DNA of 20,931 nt from an uncultured Bacilli bacterium (GCA_947628685.1 CANRAT010000024.1:1-20931); one strand, 5' to 3'; shown: positions 1 to 6,838, numbered from the stretch's first letter. Numbers and translations are program-made. Notes: a model not told the origin generated them from the sequence alone.

Positions 1-40
1 ATTTTATTTTAACATATAATTGAAATAATTTTCAAAAAAT

Positions 41-69
41 CAAAAAAAATTGGATAAATTAATATCCAA
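41..69 (-). terminator. Intrinsic terminator after plsC
   Basis: On the minus strand a 7-bp stem TTGGATA/TATCCAA (arms at 63-69 and 50-56) with a six-base loop is followed directly by eight T residues. It lies just past the plsC stop codon and is a textbook Rho-independent terminator. Confidence 0.85.
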
Positions 70-78
70 ATCTATATA

Positions 79-663
79 TTAAAACTTATTTAAAATTAAT
101 TCTTTTATTTTTTCTTCTAAATATTTATTTTCATCATCTACACTAAATGTATTAAAATTTATACTTTTACCTATATTTAATCCTATTTTAGATCTAAAGC
201 CATAACTGCCGCTTATTCCAAATGGAACTATAGGCACATTTGTCTTGTGTGATAACTTAATGGCGCCATTTTTAAAAGGTAATAAAATCTTATCTGTTTT
301 ATTTCTTGTACCTTCAGGAAATATTCCAAGTACATCACCTTCATTTAATATTTTTAATGATGTCTTAATAGCATCTATATCTGTTTTAGTTCTATCTACA
401 GGAAAAGCACCTAAACTCATTAAAATTGTTTTAAATAATTTAAAATTAAATAATTCTTTTTTTGCCATAAAATGTATATCATCATCTATGTATGTTACCA
501 AAAGTGGTATATCTAATAAAGATTTATGATTACCTACTAATATATAAGGTTTAATAGGTATATTTTCTAATCCATTAACAATAGGATTAAGAAAAAGTTT
601 TACTTGACAACTTATTATTTTTTTCACACTACTATAAAACTTAAAATTAAATTTATTATTCAT
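79..663 (-). CDS. plsC: 1-acyl-sn-glycerol-3-phosphate acyltransferase
   Basis: This 194-residue protein transfers an acyl chain to the sn-2 position of lysophosphatidic acid, giving phosphatidic acid for membrane phospholipid synthesis at the cytoplasmic face. The catalytic NHX4D motif is seen as NHKSLLD (His46, Asp51), and the glycerol-phosphate binding motif as FPEGTR (115-120). The length is typical of short bacterial PlsC proteins, although no clear N-terminal membrane helix is visible. The start is fixed by AAAAGGAG seven bases before the ATG. The gene lies only about 50 bases downstream of a tRNA-Ser and its terminator, with no obvious promoter between, so expression may depend on read-through. 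The family call is firm; acyl-donor preference (acyl-ACP or acyl-CoA) cannot be read. Confidence 0.92.
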   Translation of the reverse strand: MNNKFNFKFYSSVKKIISCQVKLFLNPIVNGLENIPIKPYILVGNHKSLLDIPLLVTYIDDDIHFMAKKELFNFKLFKTILMSLGAFPVDRTKTDIDAIKTSLKILNEGDVLGIFPEGTRNKTDKILLPFKNGAIKLSHKTNVPIVPFGISGSYGFRSKIGLNIGKSINFNTFSVDDENKYLEEKIKELILNKF

Positions 664-680
664 TTAGTCTCCTTTTAGTA

Positions 681-703
681 GAAAATAAAAACCCTAGAGG
701 GTT
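681..703 (-). terminator. Terminator or attenuator between tRNA-Ser and plsC
   Basis: On the minus strand the stem AACCC/GGGTT (690-703) with loop TCTA is followed by a T-rich run, TTTATTTTC. It ends the tRNA transcript. It is short (5 bp), so partial read-through into plsC is possible. Confidence 0.7.
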
Positions 704-714
704 AAAACACACTA

Positions 715-805
715 TGGCGGAGCAGGAGAGATTCGAACTCTCGCGACAGTTGCCCGTCCTACACCCTTAGCAGGGGCGCCTCTTCGGCCTCTTGAGTACT
801 ACTCC
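715..805 (-). tRNA. tRNA-Ser, anticodon GCU
   Basis: Read on the minus strand, the 7-bp acceptor stem GGAGTAG pairs with CTGCTCC (one G-U). The anticodon stem-loop has loop CTGCTAA and a 5-bp stem, giving anticodon GCU, which decodes AGC/AGU serine codons. A long variable arm, typical of serine tRNA, follows. The T arm GAGAG-TTCGAAT-CTCTC is perfect, and the discriminator G plus an encoded CCA end the gene. Total length is 91 nt. Confidence 0.96.
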
Positions 806-819
806 ACAGCCACATATAG

Positions 820-848
820 ATTATAACATAAATATTATTTTGTTTCAA
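820..848 (-). promoter_or_regulatory. Sigma-A-type promoter of tRNA-Ser
   Basis: On the minus strand there is TTGAAA (843-848), a 17-bp spacer and TATAAT (820-825), with TGT just before the -10, giving an extended -10 element. It ends 14 bases upstream of the tRNA. Confidence 0.75.
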
Positions 849-908
849 CAATTTATTTAACTTTTTTATACAATTTATGAATTGAAGATGAATTTATGCA
901 TATATGAA

Positions 909-1559
909 TTAGGCAACCATCTTTTGCTTTAATTTCTCTAATATTTTTTGCTCTTTCCTTGATACTTGCACTTGAGATATTCCTATTAATTTAGATGTCT
1001 CACTTTGTGTATAATCTTTAAAATATCTATTATTAACTATTTCTTTTTCTTCTTCTGTTAAAGATGATAAACTTTCCCTTAACATAAGTAATTCATCTAT
1101 ATTATCAGAAGTTCCTATAACATCTTCTAAAGTAATATCCTTACCTTCATTATTAATAGGCTCACTAATACTTTTAATTTTATTAGTACTTAAAATGGCT
1201 TCAGATACATAATATTCAGGGATTTCAAGAAATCTTGAAATTTCTTCTATACTAGGTTCTTTCATTAGTTTTTGAGATAGTAATACATATGCTTTTTCTA
1301 TTTTTAAATTTAATTTAGATATTTCTCTACCTACCTTTATTCCTCTATCTGTACTTATTAATTTTTTCATTTCGCCAACTATATAAAAGAATGCATATGA
1401 TGTAAATTTACAATTCATATCAGATTTATATTTTTTATATGCCTTAATCATGCCAAGTCTACCTGCTTGATATAAATCTTCTTTATATGGATAATTTTTA
1501 AAAAAATTTGCAGCATAGTAAATGAGATTTTGATTTTTTAATATAATTTCTTCTTCCAT
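909..1559 (-). CDS. sigF: Sporulation sigma factor, sigma-F-like (SpoIIAC)
   Basis: This 216-residue sigma-70-family factor resembles forespore sigma-F. Region 2 is recognisable around DLYQAGRLGMIKAYKKY and FTSYAFFYIVGEMKKLI. Region 3 contains EPSIEEISRFLEIP. Region 4 ends with TQSETSKLIGISQVQVSR, which from memory matches B. subtilis sigma-F (TQSEVAERLGISQVQVSR) better than sigma-G. It is shorter than the roughly 255-residue B. subtilis protein, mostly at the N terminus. The upstream STAS gene stops four bases before this start; its TGA lies inside the AAGGTGA ribosome site, so the two are translationally coupled. In sporulating Bacillota the order is spoIIAA-spoIIAB-sigF; here the anti-sigma kinase gene is absent. 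Sigma-G or a sigma-B-like role is an alternative, but the SpoIIAA-like partner and the 0A box favour sigma-F. Confidence 0.8.
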   Translation of the reverse strand: MEEEIILKNQNLIYYAANFFKNYPYKEDLYQAGRLGMIKAYKKYKSDMNCKFTSYAFFYIVGEMKKLISTDRGIKVGREISKLNLKIEKAYVLLSQKLMKEPSIEEISRFLEIPEYYVSEAILSTNKIKSISEPINNEGKDITLEDVIGTSDNIDELLMLRESLSSLTEEEKEIVNNRYFKDYTQSETSKLIGISQVQVSRKEQKILEKLKQKMVA

Positions 1560-1563
1560 AGTA

Positions 1564-1911
1564 TCACCTTAAATTTAATATATTCATTGCGCTTATTTCA
1601 TCTGGTGTTTCATATACATAATTAATTAATCTACTCCTTTTTAGTTTTTTTCTTATGTTATCGTTGTTACCACACATTAAACTTTTACCATCATTATTTC
1701 TACACAATTCATAATTGTAAAATATTGTATTTATGCCTTTTATATCTATAGATTTTAAGTTTGTAAAATTAAATACTATATTTCTTATTCCATTATCCTT
1801 TACTATATTGGTTACTCTTTTGTTTAATTTATATATTGTATTTTTGTTTAAATGACCTTTAAGTCTTACAAAAAGAATACCATTTCTAAATTCAGTTCCT
1901 ACATTTAACAT
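1564..1911 (-). CDS. spoIIAA: STAS-domain anti-anti-sigma factor, SpoIIAA-like, lacking the phospho-serine
   Basis: This 115-residue single STAS domain is almost the same length as B. subtilis SpoIIAA (117). The core strand pattern is clear: ILFVRLKGHLNKNT near 12-25, IRNIVFNFTNLKSID near 42-56. In the family, SpoIIAA binds the SpoIIAB kinase and frees sigma-F; SpoIIAB phosphorylates a serine in the motif D-S-S-G (Ser58 in B. subtilis). Here the motif is D56-I57-K58-G59, so the serine and its neighbour are Ile and Lys and this switch cannot work. The start is supported by AAGGTG a few bases upstream. The gene is directly followed by the sigma gene with no spoIIAB between. It could instead be a different STAS regulator, but operon position and length argue for a SpoIIAA derivative. 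Confidence 0.72.
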   Translation of the reverse strand: MLNVGTEFRNGILFVRLKGHLNKNTIYKLNKRVTNIVKDNGIRNIVFNFTNLKSIDIKGINTIFYNYELCRNNDGKSLMCGNNDNIRKKLKRSRLINYVYETPDEISAMNILNLR

Positions 1912-1962
1912 ATATTCACCTTCCTATTTAATGTAGCACATATTTTTTTAATTTTATACAGT

Positions 1963-1969
1963 TTCGACA
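1963..1969 (-). promoter_or_regulatory. Perfect Spo0A box (TGTCGAA)
   Basis: The minus strand reads TTTTGTCGAAAC, which holds the 0A box TGTCGAA exactly. It lies about 50 bases upstream of the spoIIAA-like start and downstream of the sigma-H-type promoter, with a possible TATAAA -10 a few bases further on. The match is direct; binding by Spo0A is inferred. Confidence 0.6.
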
Positions 1970-2001
1970 AAACTAGAATTATTTTTCCTTCCATATATAT
2001 T

Positions 2002-2028
2002 ATTCTACAAAACTTTTGAAAATCCTTT
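2002..2028 (-). promoter_or_regulatory. Candidate sigma-H promoter of the spoIIA-like operon
   Basis: On the minus strand AAAGGATTT (2020-2028), an 11-bp spacer and GTAGAAT (2002-2008) fit the published sigma-H pattern RNAGGAWWW-N11/12-RNNGAAT at every fixed position. The B. subtilis spoIIA operon is also read by sigma-H. The match lies about 90 bases upstream of the STAS gene. Confidence 0.6.
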
Positions 2029-2067
2029 TTTTTGAAGAAAAAAAAGATCATTTTTGATCTTTTATTT
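2029..2067 (-). terminator. Terminator overlapping the end of the 86-codon gene
   Basis: On the minus strand AAAGATCA and TGATCTTT pair around a short A-rich loop and are followed by a run of T. The TGA stop of the upstream gene (2048-2050) lies inside the hairpin. Confidence 0.75.
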
Positions 2068-2305
2068 GAAGATATTTAAGTATTTCTTCTTGATTATTTA
2101 ATCTAAATTCATTAATAAATGTTTTTCTTGATTTTTCAAGTTCTTTTTCAAGTTCATTTATTCTAGTTAAATTTTGATTGTTCTTATCTTCCTTTGCATG
2201 TTCTTTTAACTCATTTAATTCCTTTTTTAAATTATTAAATTTAATAAGTTCTAAAGACATACTTGGAGTTAAATTGAATTTTAATTCATCTTTAATTTGA
2301 TTCAT
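2048..2305 (-). CDS. Small predicted coiled-coil protein of unknown function
   Basis: I do not recognise this protein. From the second ATG it has 85 residues, is highly charged and rich in Lys, Glu, Asn and Leu, with a heptad-like stretch from about residue 15 to 65 (LIKFNNLKKELNELKEH, ELEKELEKSRKTF) that suggests an alpha-helical coiled coil. There is no signal peptide or membrane segment. The ATG at 2303-2305 is preferred because GGAGG lies nine bases upstream; an ATG two codons earlier (2309-2311) would be only three bases from it. The gene has its own promoter and terminator, so it is probably a single-gene unit. Confidence 0.65.
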   Translation of the reverse strand: MNQIKDELKFNLTPSMSLELIKFNNLKKELNELKEHAKEDKNNQNLTRINELEKELEKSRKTFINEFRLNNQEEILKYLQIKDQK

Positions 2306-2353
2306 ACGCATAAACCTCCAATCCGATTTATACTTTTTTTCTCTATAACCTAT

Positions 2354-2382
2354 ATTTTATTATATAAGTCTATTTAAGTCAA
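2354..2382 (-). promoter_or_regulatory. Promoter of the small coiled-coil gene
   Basis: On the minus strand there is TTGACT (2377-2382), a 17-bp spacer and TAAAAT (2354-2359). It starts right after the T-run of the upstream terminator, about 50 bases before the gene. Confidence 0.55.
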
Positions 2383-2405
2383 GAAAAAAGTTATGAATTC
2401 ATAAC
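2383..2405 (-). terminator. Terminator of the two-gene unknown operon
   Basis: A 16-base perfect palindrome GTTATGAATTCATAAC (2390-2405) is followed on the minus strand by six T residues. It begins three bases past the stop codon at 2409. Confidence 0.7.
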
Positions 2406-2408
2406 CTT

Positions 2409-2747
2409 TTACATTCTTTTTACTGGTTCTGATTTTCTATCCCATGATTCTTTTGCTAAAAGGGCTACTGTATTTTCTTGTTTAACTGATTCAAAAGCAA
2501 CATCTAATCCCTCGTGATCAAAATCAAAAACTCTATATTCTCCATTTGGAAATTGAGTTTCAAAAGTATCAACATCATCTTCAGTTCTTAATCCCTTTTT
2601 TACTTGATTAGAAAAAAGTTTTCCTTCTAAAGTAATTATTTTAGCTAATTCACCTTTGCTTAATACTCCATTAATTTTAGCGACATGAAGTCTATTTAAT
2701 GATTTTAAAATTGTATCGCTTAATCTTTCGTTTACTACGTCTGTCAT
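2409..2747 (-). CDS. Hypothetical protein, second gene of a coupled pair
   Basis: I do not recognise this 112-residue soluble protein. The N-terminal half looks helical (LSDTILKSLNRLHVAKINGV, then LSKGELAKIITLEGKLFS); the middle is acidic (TEDDVDTFETQFPNGEYRVFDFDHEGLDV); the end is basic (SWDRKSEPVKRM). No signal peptide, membrane helix or cysteine is present. Its ATG overlaps the TGA of the upstream gene in the arrangement ATGA, so the two are translationally coupled and probably work together. A strong terminator follows. Base composition matches the neighbours, so transfer is not indicated. Confidence 0.7.
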   Translation of the reverse strand: MTDVVNERLSDTILKSLNRLHVAKINGVLSKGELAKIITLEGKLFSNQVKKGLRTEDDVDTFETQFPNGEYRVFDFDHEGLDVAFESVKQENTVALLAKESWDRKSEPVKRM

Positions 2748-3286
2748 ATTAATCCTACCTCCGCTTCTTGCATAGCTTGTATTATAGGCCTACCATCATT
2801 CATAAAATATGAATTAAACATAGTATCTTTGCCAACAATATGACTTAAAAGATTTGCAACTAACACTTCTTCTTCTAAATCAGAATCCCCTTCATTTCCT
2901 ACTAAATAATTAGCAAGTATTTCTGTATATGCTAAATTGAGCGCTAACAATCTTTCATCTGAATTAAATCCAGTAAATGTATCTGTACTTGTACTCATTT
3001 CAAGTAGTGCTTTTGTTAAAACATGATTTATATCATAATTTCCCTCTAAATCATTAGATAAGAGTATTACATTTTTAAATACATCATAACGATATATATT
3101 ACTTCTTTCAAATTTACTAATTTTCTCAAACTTTACTGTTTTTAATTTATCATTAAGTTTAGATAAATTAATATTAGGTAACTTTCTATTAAAGATTAAT
3201 ATGAGTTCAAATAACTTATTTCTAATCTCATCAGTTAGATTAGGATTACTTCTTAAACTCATTTTTATTTCTTCCAAAGAGTTCAT
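2744..3286 (-). CDS. Hypothetical protein, first gene of a coupled pair
   Basis: I do not recognise this 180-residue protein with confidence. It begins with a helical segment (MNSLEEIKMSLRSNPNLTDE), then VFKNVILLSNDLEGNYDINHVLTKALLEMS, then LNLAYTEILANYLVG and VANLLSHIVGKDTMFNSYF. That order loosely recalls small Bacillota proteins in which HExxH sits where this protein reads KALLE and a later 'NEGYTE' motif sits where it reads 'NLAYTE'. If that is right, this is a non-catalytic relative of a zinc metallopeptidase; this is a weak inference from memory. There is no signal peptide or clear membrane helix. AGGTGAT lies close before the ATG. It overlaps the next gene by four bases. Confidence 0.7.
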   Translation of the reverse strand: MNSLEEIKMSLRSNPNLTDEIRNKLFELILIFNRKLPNINLSKLNDKLKTVKFEKISKFERSNIYRYDVFKNVILLSNDLEGNYDINHVLTKALLEMSTSTDTFTGFNSDERLLALNLAYTEILANYLVGNEGDSDLEEEVLVANLLSHIVGKDTMFNSYFMNDGRPIIQAMQEAEVGLI

Positions 3287-3303
3287 ATAATCACCTAATA
3301 AAT

Positions 3304-3331
3304 ATTATAACATATTTTGTATAAATGTCAA
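3304..3331 (-). promoter_or_regulatory. Strong sigma-A promoter of the unknown pair
   Basis: On the minus strand a perfect TTGACA (3326-3331), a 16-bp spacer and a perfect TATAAT (3304-3309) preceded by TGT are followed by the gene about 18 bases later. This is the closest match to consensus in the window. Confidence 0.8.
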
Positions 3332-3371
3332 AGAAATTTTAAAATTCTCCGAGAAAAACTTCCTCATTATA

Positions 3372-3800
3372 TTAATAATTATTATCTATAAATTTAACAA
3401 AAACCGTTGAATCTTTTACTTTAAAGCCTTTATCTTTATAGAAAAAATAAGCATTTTTTCTTTGATTACCAGATGTTAACTCTAAATAATCTACCTTATC
3501 TTTAATAGCAAATTTTTCAAGTTCATTAAATAATAAAGTTGCATACCCTTCTCTTCTATAATTTTTTAAAACTCCAAGATAACTTATTAAGTAATAAGTT
3601 TTTGATTTTATGTATTCTATCCTTTTTTCAAAAGTTACAGAAGCAATTATTTTACCAACTTCCTTTATTACTAATATTTTACTTGTTTTTATTAATTTTT
3701 CTATTTTGCTATATTCTGTATCTATTTCAAATACTTCTTTAATAAATTCTATATAATTTTTAATATCTTCTTTTTTTAATATTTCAACTTCGTTATTCAT
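3372..3800 (-). CDS. GNAT family N-acetyltransferase
   Basis: This 142-residue protein has the GNAT fold: an N-terminal strand and helix (ILKKEDIKNYIEFIKEVF), the central strands ending in TYYLISYLGVLKNYR, the acetyl-CoA pyrophosphate loop R82-R-E-G-Y-A87 followed by its helix, and the C-terminal AYFFYKDKGFKVKDSTVFVKF. The substrate cannot be read. The ATG at 3798-3800 is chosen because GAGAGG lies just upstream, whereas an upstream in-frame extension has no ribosome site and would run into the GtrA gene. It starts one base after the GtrA stop, so it is the last gene of the glycan operon; acetylation of a surface sugar is possible, but a soluble unrelated acetyltransferase is equally likely. 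Confidence 0.82.
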   Translation of the reverse strand: MNNEVEILKKEDIKNYIEFIKEVFEIDTEYSKIEKLIKTSKILVIKEVGKIIASVTFEKRIEYIKSKTYYLISYLGVLKNYRREGYATLLFNELEKFAIKDKVDYLELTSGNQRKNAYFFYKDKGFKVKDSTVFVKFIDNNY

Positions 3801-3801
3801 A

Positions 3802-4197
3802 CTACCTCTCAATAAATATTTTTCTTGTAATAAAATTGTATACCATAACCACACCTGTTGAAAATAACTTAGATATCATGTAGTGAATATTCATAATATC
3901 TACCATTAAATACATAATAATCTCATTTATTATAAGTCCTATAACGCTTAATATTATAAATAATATAAATTCTTTTAAACCCTGCTTTTTATTTACATCA
4001 AATACCCATTTTATACTTAATATATAATTAAATATTACAGATACTGTAAAAGATATTATAGATGATATTAGGTAATGTATTCCTATAAATTCTGTAAGTA
4101 TATATAAAAGACCATAATCTATTAAAAATGCTAAACCACCAACAACAGTAAATTTTAGTATTTGTCTTACTATTTTTTTTTCTAATAACTTATTCAT
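3802..4197 (-). CDS. GtrA-like family membrane protein
   Basis: This 131-residue protein has four hydrophobic segments (about 13-33, 40-60, 75-97 and 103-122) and the GtrA N-terminal pattern FTVVGGLAFLIDYGLLYIL. GtrA proteins are thought to move polyprenyl-phosphate-linked sugars across the cytoplasmic membrane for glycosylation of teichoic acids, polysaccharides or lipids. It overlaps the end of the GT2 gene by eight bases, the usual partner that charges the lipid carrier with sugar. The pairing, the length and the topology make the family call firm; the sugar and acceptor are unknown. Confidence 0.88.
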   Translation of the reverse strand: MNKLLEKKIVRQILKFTVVGGLAFLIDYGLLYILTEFIGIHYLISSIISFTVSVIFNYILSIKWVFDVNKKQGLKEFILFIILSVIGLIINEIIMYLMVDIMNIHYMISKLFSTGVVMVYNFITRKIFIER

Positions 4198-5122
4198 CTT
4201 TAACCTTTAATAAATTCAAATATAATTCATACATTTGTCTATTTTTCTTAACTATAACTTGAAGTATTATTCCTGTTATCCAAAATAGAATTGAAAGTAT
4301 TAGTAAGACTCCTGATACTATTAGACTTGGAAATCTAGGCACTAGTCCTGTTTTAAAATATTCTATAAATACGGGTAGTCCAAGTATCATTGATATTATT
4401 AAGAAAATAACAGCAAATATATTGAAAAATGCACTTGGCTTATATTCTTTAAAGAGCGTAGCGATTGTCTTTAATACTTTAAAGCCATCAGAATATGTAT
4501 TTAATTTAGATGTTGAACCTTCTGGTCTATCTCTATATGTTACAGGTATTTCTATTATTTTATAGTTTTTATCGACTGCGTGTATAGTCATTTCTGTTTC
4601 AATTTCAAATCCTTTTGATAATACAGGAAATCCCTTTACAAAGTCATAACTAAATGCTCTATAACCTGTCATTATATCTTTTACTTTATTTTTAAACAAT
4701 TTATTTATTAAAAATCTAACTATCCTATTGCCAAAATTGTGGAATGGTCTTTTATTTTCAGTGAAATATGTACTTGAAAGTCTATCACCTACTACCATAT
4801 CTGCCTTCCCATCTAATACTAGATTGCACATTTCTCTTGCGCACTCACAAGGGTATGTATCATCTCCATCAATCATAAGATAACAATCTGCCTTTATTTC
4901 TCTAAACATTGTTCTAATAACATTACCTTTTCCTTGTCTATATTCATATCTTACGATTGCTCCTGCCTTAGCAGCAATTTCATCTGTTTTATCAGATGAA
5001 TTATTATCATATACATATATGTCAGCATCAGGCAATGCTTCCTTATAATCTTTTACTACTTTCTCTATTGTTTTTGATTCATTATAGCAAGGTATTAAAA
5101 CTGCTATTTTACTTTTTTTCAT
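4190..5122 (-). CDS. Family 2 glycosyltransferase, DPM1/GtrB-like
   Basis: This 310-residue GT-A enzyme begins with AVLIPCYNE and has VYDNNSSDKT for nucleotide binding and D85-G-D-D88 TYP as the metal-binding DXD region. The middle contains MTGYRAFSYDFVK and a later TYRDRPEGSTSKL, typical of the dolichyl/undecaprenyl-phosphate sugar synthases. Two hydrophobic segments near the C terminus (about 233-257 and 266-291) anchor it in the membrane. The reaction inferred is sugar transfer from a nucleotide sugar to polyprenyl phosphate, with the product flipped by the neighbouring GtrA-like protein. AAGGAG lies nine bases before the ATG. The gene follows the large membrane protein gene after four bases. 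Confidence 0.9.
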   Translation of the reverse strand: MKKSKIAVLIPCYNESKTIEKVVKDYKEALPDADIYVYDNNSSDKTDEIAAKAGAIVRYEYRQGKGNVIRTMFREIKADCYLMIDGDDTYPCECAREMCNLVLDGKADMVVGDRLSSTYFTENKRPFHNFGNRIVRFLINKLFKNKVKDIMTGYRAFSYDFVKGFPVLSKGFEIETEMTIHAVDKNYKIIEIPVTYRDRPEGSTSKLNTYSDGFKVLKTIATLFKEYKPSAFFNIFAVIFLIISMILGLPVFIEYFKTGLVPRFPSLIVSGVLLILSILFWITGIILQVIVKKNRQMYELYLNLLKVKDE

Positions 5123-5126
5123 AAAC

Positions 5127-6767
5127 TCACTCCTTTATATAATTCATAAAAAGCGCTACTATAAGTGGCATACTAAATATATAAGGCATTGCATATCTAA
5201 AGTATGCGTTCACGGGTGAAGCAACACATACAAGTAGCGCTATAAAACTTGGTATTATGTATATTATGCCTTTATATTTTTTCTTGTATATTAAATATGT
5301 AGTAAGGAAAAATAATATCCACGTATTAAATCCTATATTAGATATCAATCCTACTATCGGTATTTTTGGAAAGACTACACCAAATTTACTTAATACTTCC
5401 CTTGGGATGCTTAAGTTATTATAGTGATATTTAAATCCATCTTGTACTATCCTAGTATCGTATTTATAGTATAAATACCATTTAGTTTTAAATGGATAAA
5501 AATATCCGTATGTATTATTTATTGTTGCATCTATATAAAGTACAGGATCTTTAGTTAAGTCCTTAAACCAATATTTAAAATATTCTTTTAAATCTTCATA
5601 GTCTGTATATTTGTTATATTTATTTTTAACAGGATCACTTATTTCAGGATCATACCTATCCTTTAAATCTGACATATCTAAAACTTTATCATATATGTTA
5701 TACTCATCATCTGTTAAGGTGTGGTATGAGACATATCTTGCAGTTTGTTGAAATGGTATGGATAGTTTTTCTCTAATACTTCCATCAGTAATTTTAAATT
5801 TTGGAAGTATTATATTGTTATAAGAATAGTTAAATATTAAAAATAGTATAAATACTGATAATATTTTTTTTATATTTTTTTTAGTTAACAACAAGAATGG
5901 AAAACTAAGTAATATTATATGAAATCCATTGTTTCTAAACAATGTTATAAGTATTAATAATATCATTATCGATATTAAATGTTTTATTTTTAAATTTATA
6001 TCTTTATTCTTAACTAGATGATAAATAAGCAATGTATAAAGAATTATAAATGAAGAAAATATTACATCTTTAACAGCACTCATAGAATATAAGGGAAACA
6101 TAGGCACAAGTCCATATAGTAAAAGTATTAATATTCTATATCTATAAGGTGTGGCTATTCTTTTCATATAATAGAGCGTAAAAGAAAGTATGCTAGATAA
6201 TATTAATATTTGTATTATACTATAAAAGAATAATCCTAAATTATCATTCCCTATCAAATTACCTACTTTTAAGCAACTTCCAAGTAATAATGTGTGTACT
6301 ACAGGATGATGATTTGTTATAGTAACGGTGGGGTCTATCATAATTGAATAATCTGAATATTTATTTGGTATACCAAAGTATTGTTTTATTTGAAAACTAG
6401 GATCTGGAGATAGTATTACTGGATAAAAAGATACTATGTATGGTAACCATAAAATAATTATTATTAATAAACTCATTATAAACGGATGTTTATCATATAT
6501 TTTTCTAAATTTACTAATCTTACTATTTTCTTTAGGTTTATAATTATCTAAAAATTTAAATAGTAGTAAAATTATAAATCTAAATATTATAAAAAGGATT
6601 ACTAGCGCAAACAAACTAATTATGTAGTGCTCAAATACTAATTTTGAAGTACCACATTTCATATAACTTGTACCAAATATAATTAATAAAGTATAAATTA
6701 AACTTAATATAGTTGTAGAAATCTTCTTCTTTATATTAAATAGTTCGTTTAATACTTTCATAAACAT
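5127..6767 (-). CDS. Large polytopic membrane protein, DUF6020-like, possible GT-C glycosyltransferase
   Basis: The protein of about 546 residues has many hydrophobic helices. Between the third and fourth comes a loop with YPVILSPDPSFQ and then ITNHHPVVHTLLLG, an acidic/His pattern I associate with the DUF6020 group. A large soluble part (about 335-460) is followed by further helices. This plan, an early acidic loop and many membrane segments, suits GT-C enzymes that take sugars from lipid carriers on the outer face, which fits the GT2-GtrA genes directly downstream. The start is uncertain: an in-frame GTG at 6783-6785 and ATGs at 6767 and 6761 are possible, none with a clear ribosome site; I use 6767. 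The promoter lies about 40 bases upstream. Catalytic function is inferred from context only. Confidence 0.75.
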   Translation of the reverse strand: MFMKVLNELFNIKKKISTTILSLIYTLLIIFGTSYMKCGTSKLVFEHYIISLFALVILFIIFRFIILLLFKFLDNYKPKENSKISKFRKIYDKHPFIMSLLIIIILWLPYIVSFYPVILSPDPSFQIKQYFGIPNKYSDYSIMIDPTVTITNHHPVVHTLLLGSCLKVGNLIGNDNLGLFFYSIIQILILSSILSFTLYYMKRIATPYRYRILILLLYGLVPMFPLYSMSAVKDVIFSSFIILYTLLIYHLVKNKDINLKIKHLISIMILLILITLFRNNGFHIILLSFPFLLLTKKNIKKILSVFILFLIFNYSYNNIILPKFKITDGSIREKLSIPFQQTARYVSYHTLTDDEYNIYDKVLDMSDLKDRYDPEISDPVKNKYNKYTDYEDLKEYFKYWFKDLTKDPVLYIDATINNTYGYFYPFKTKWYLYYKYDTRIVQDGFKYHYNNLSIPREVLSKFGVVFPKIPIVGLISNIGFNTWILFFLTTYLIYKKKYKGIIYIIPSFIALLVCVASPVNAYFRYAMPYIFSMPLIVALFMNYIKE

Positions 6768-6809
6768 CACGATATAATTATACACTAAAAATTAATTATA
6801 ATAAAGTAC

Positions 6810-6838
6810 ATACTAAAAATAAAATGAACAAAAGTCAA
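6810..6838 (-). promoter_or_regulatory. Promoter of the glycan operon
   Basis: On the minus strand there is TTGACT (6833-6838), a 17-bp spacer and TAGTAT (6810-6815). The -35 box forms the right arm of the palindrome at 6834-6851. Confidence 0.6.

Noticed and set aside
3335..3371. Terminator after the GNAT gene
   Set aside because: GAGGAA/TTTCTC can form a 6-bp stem with one G-T, but no T-run follows, so support is too weak.
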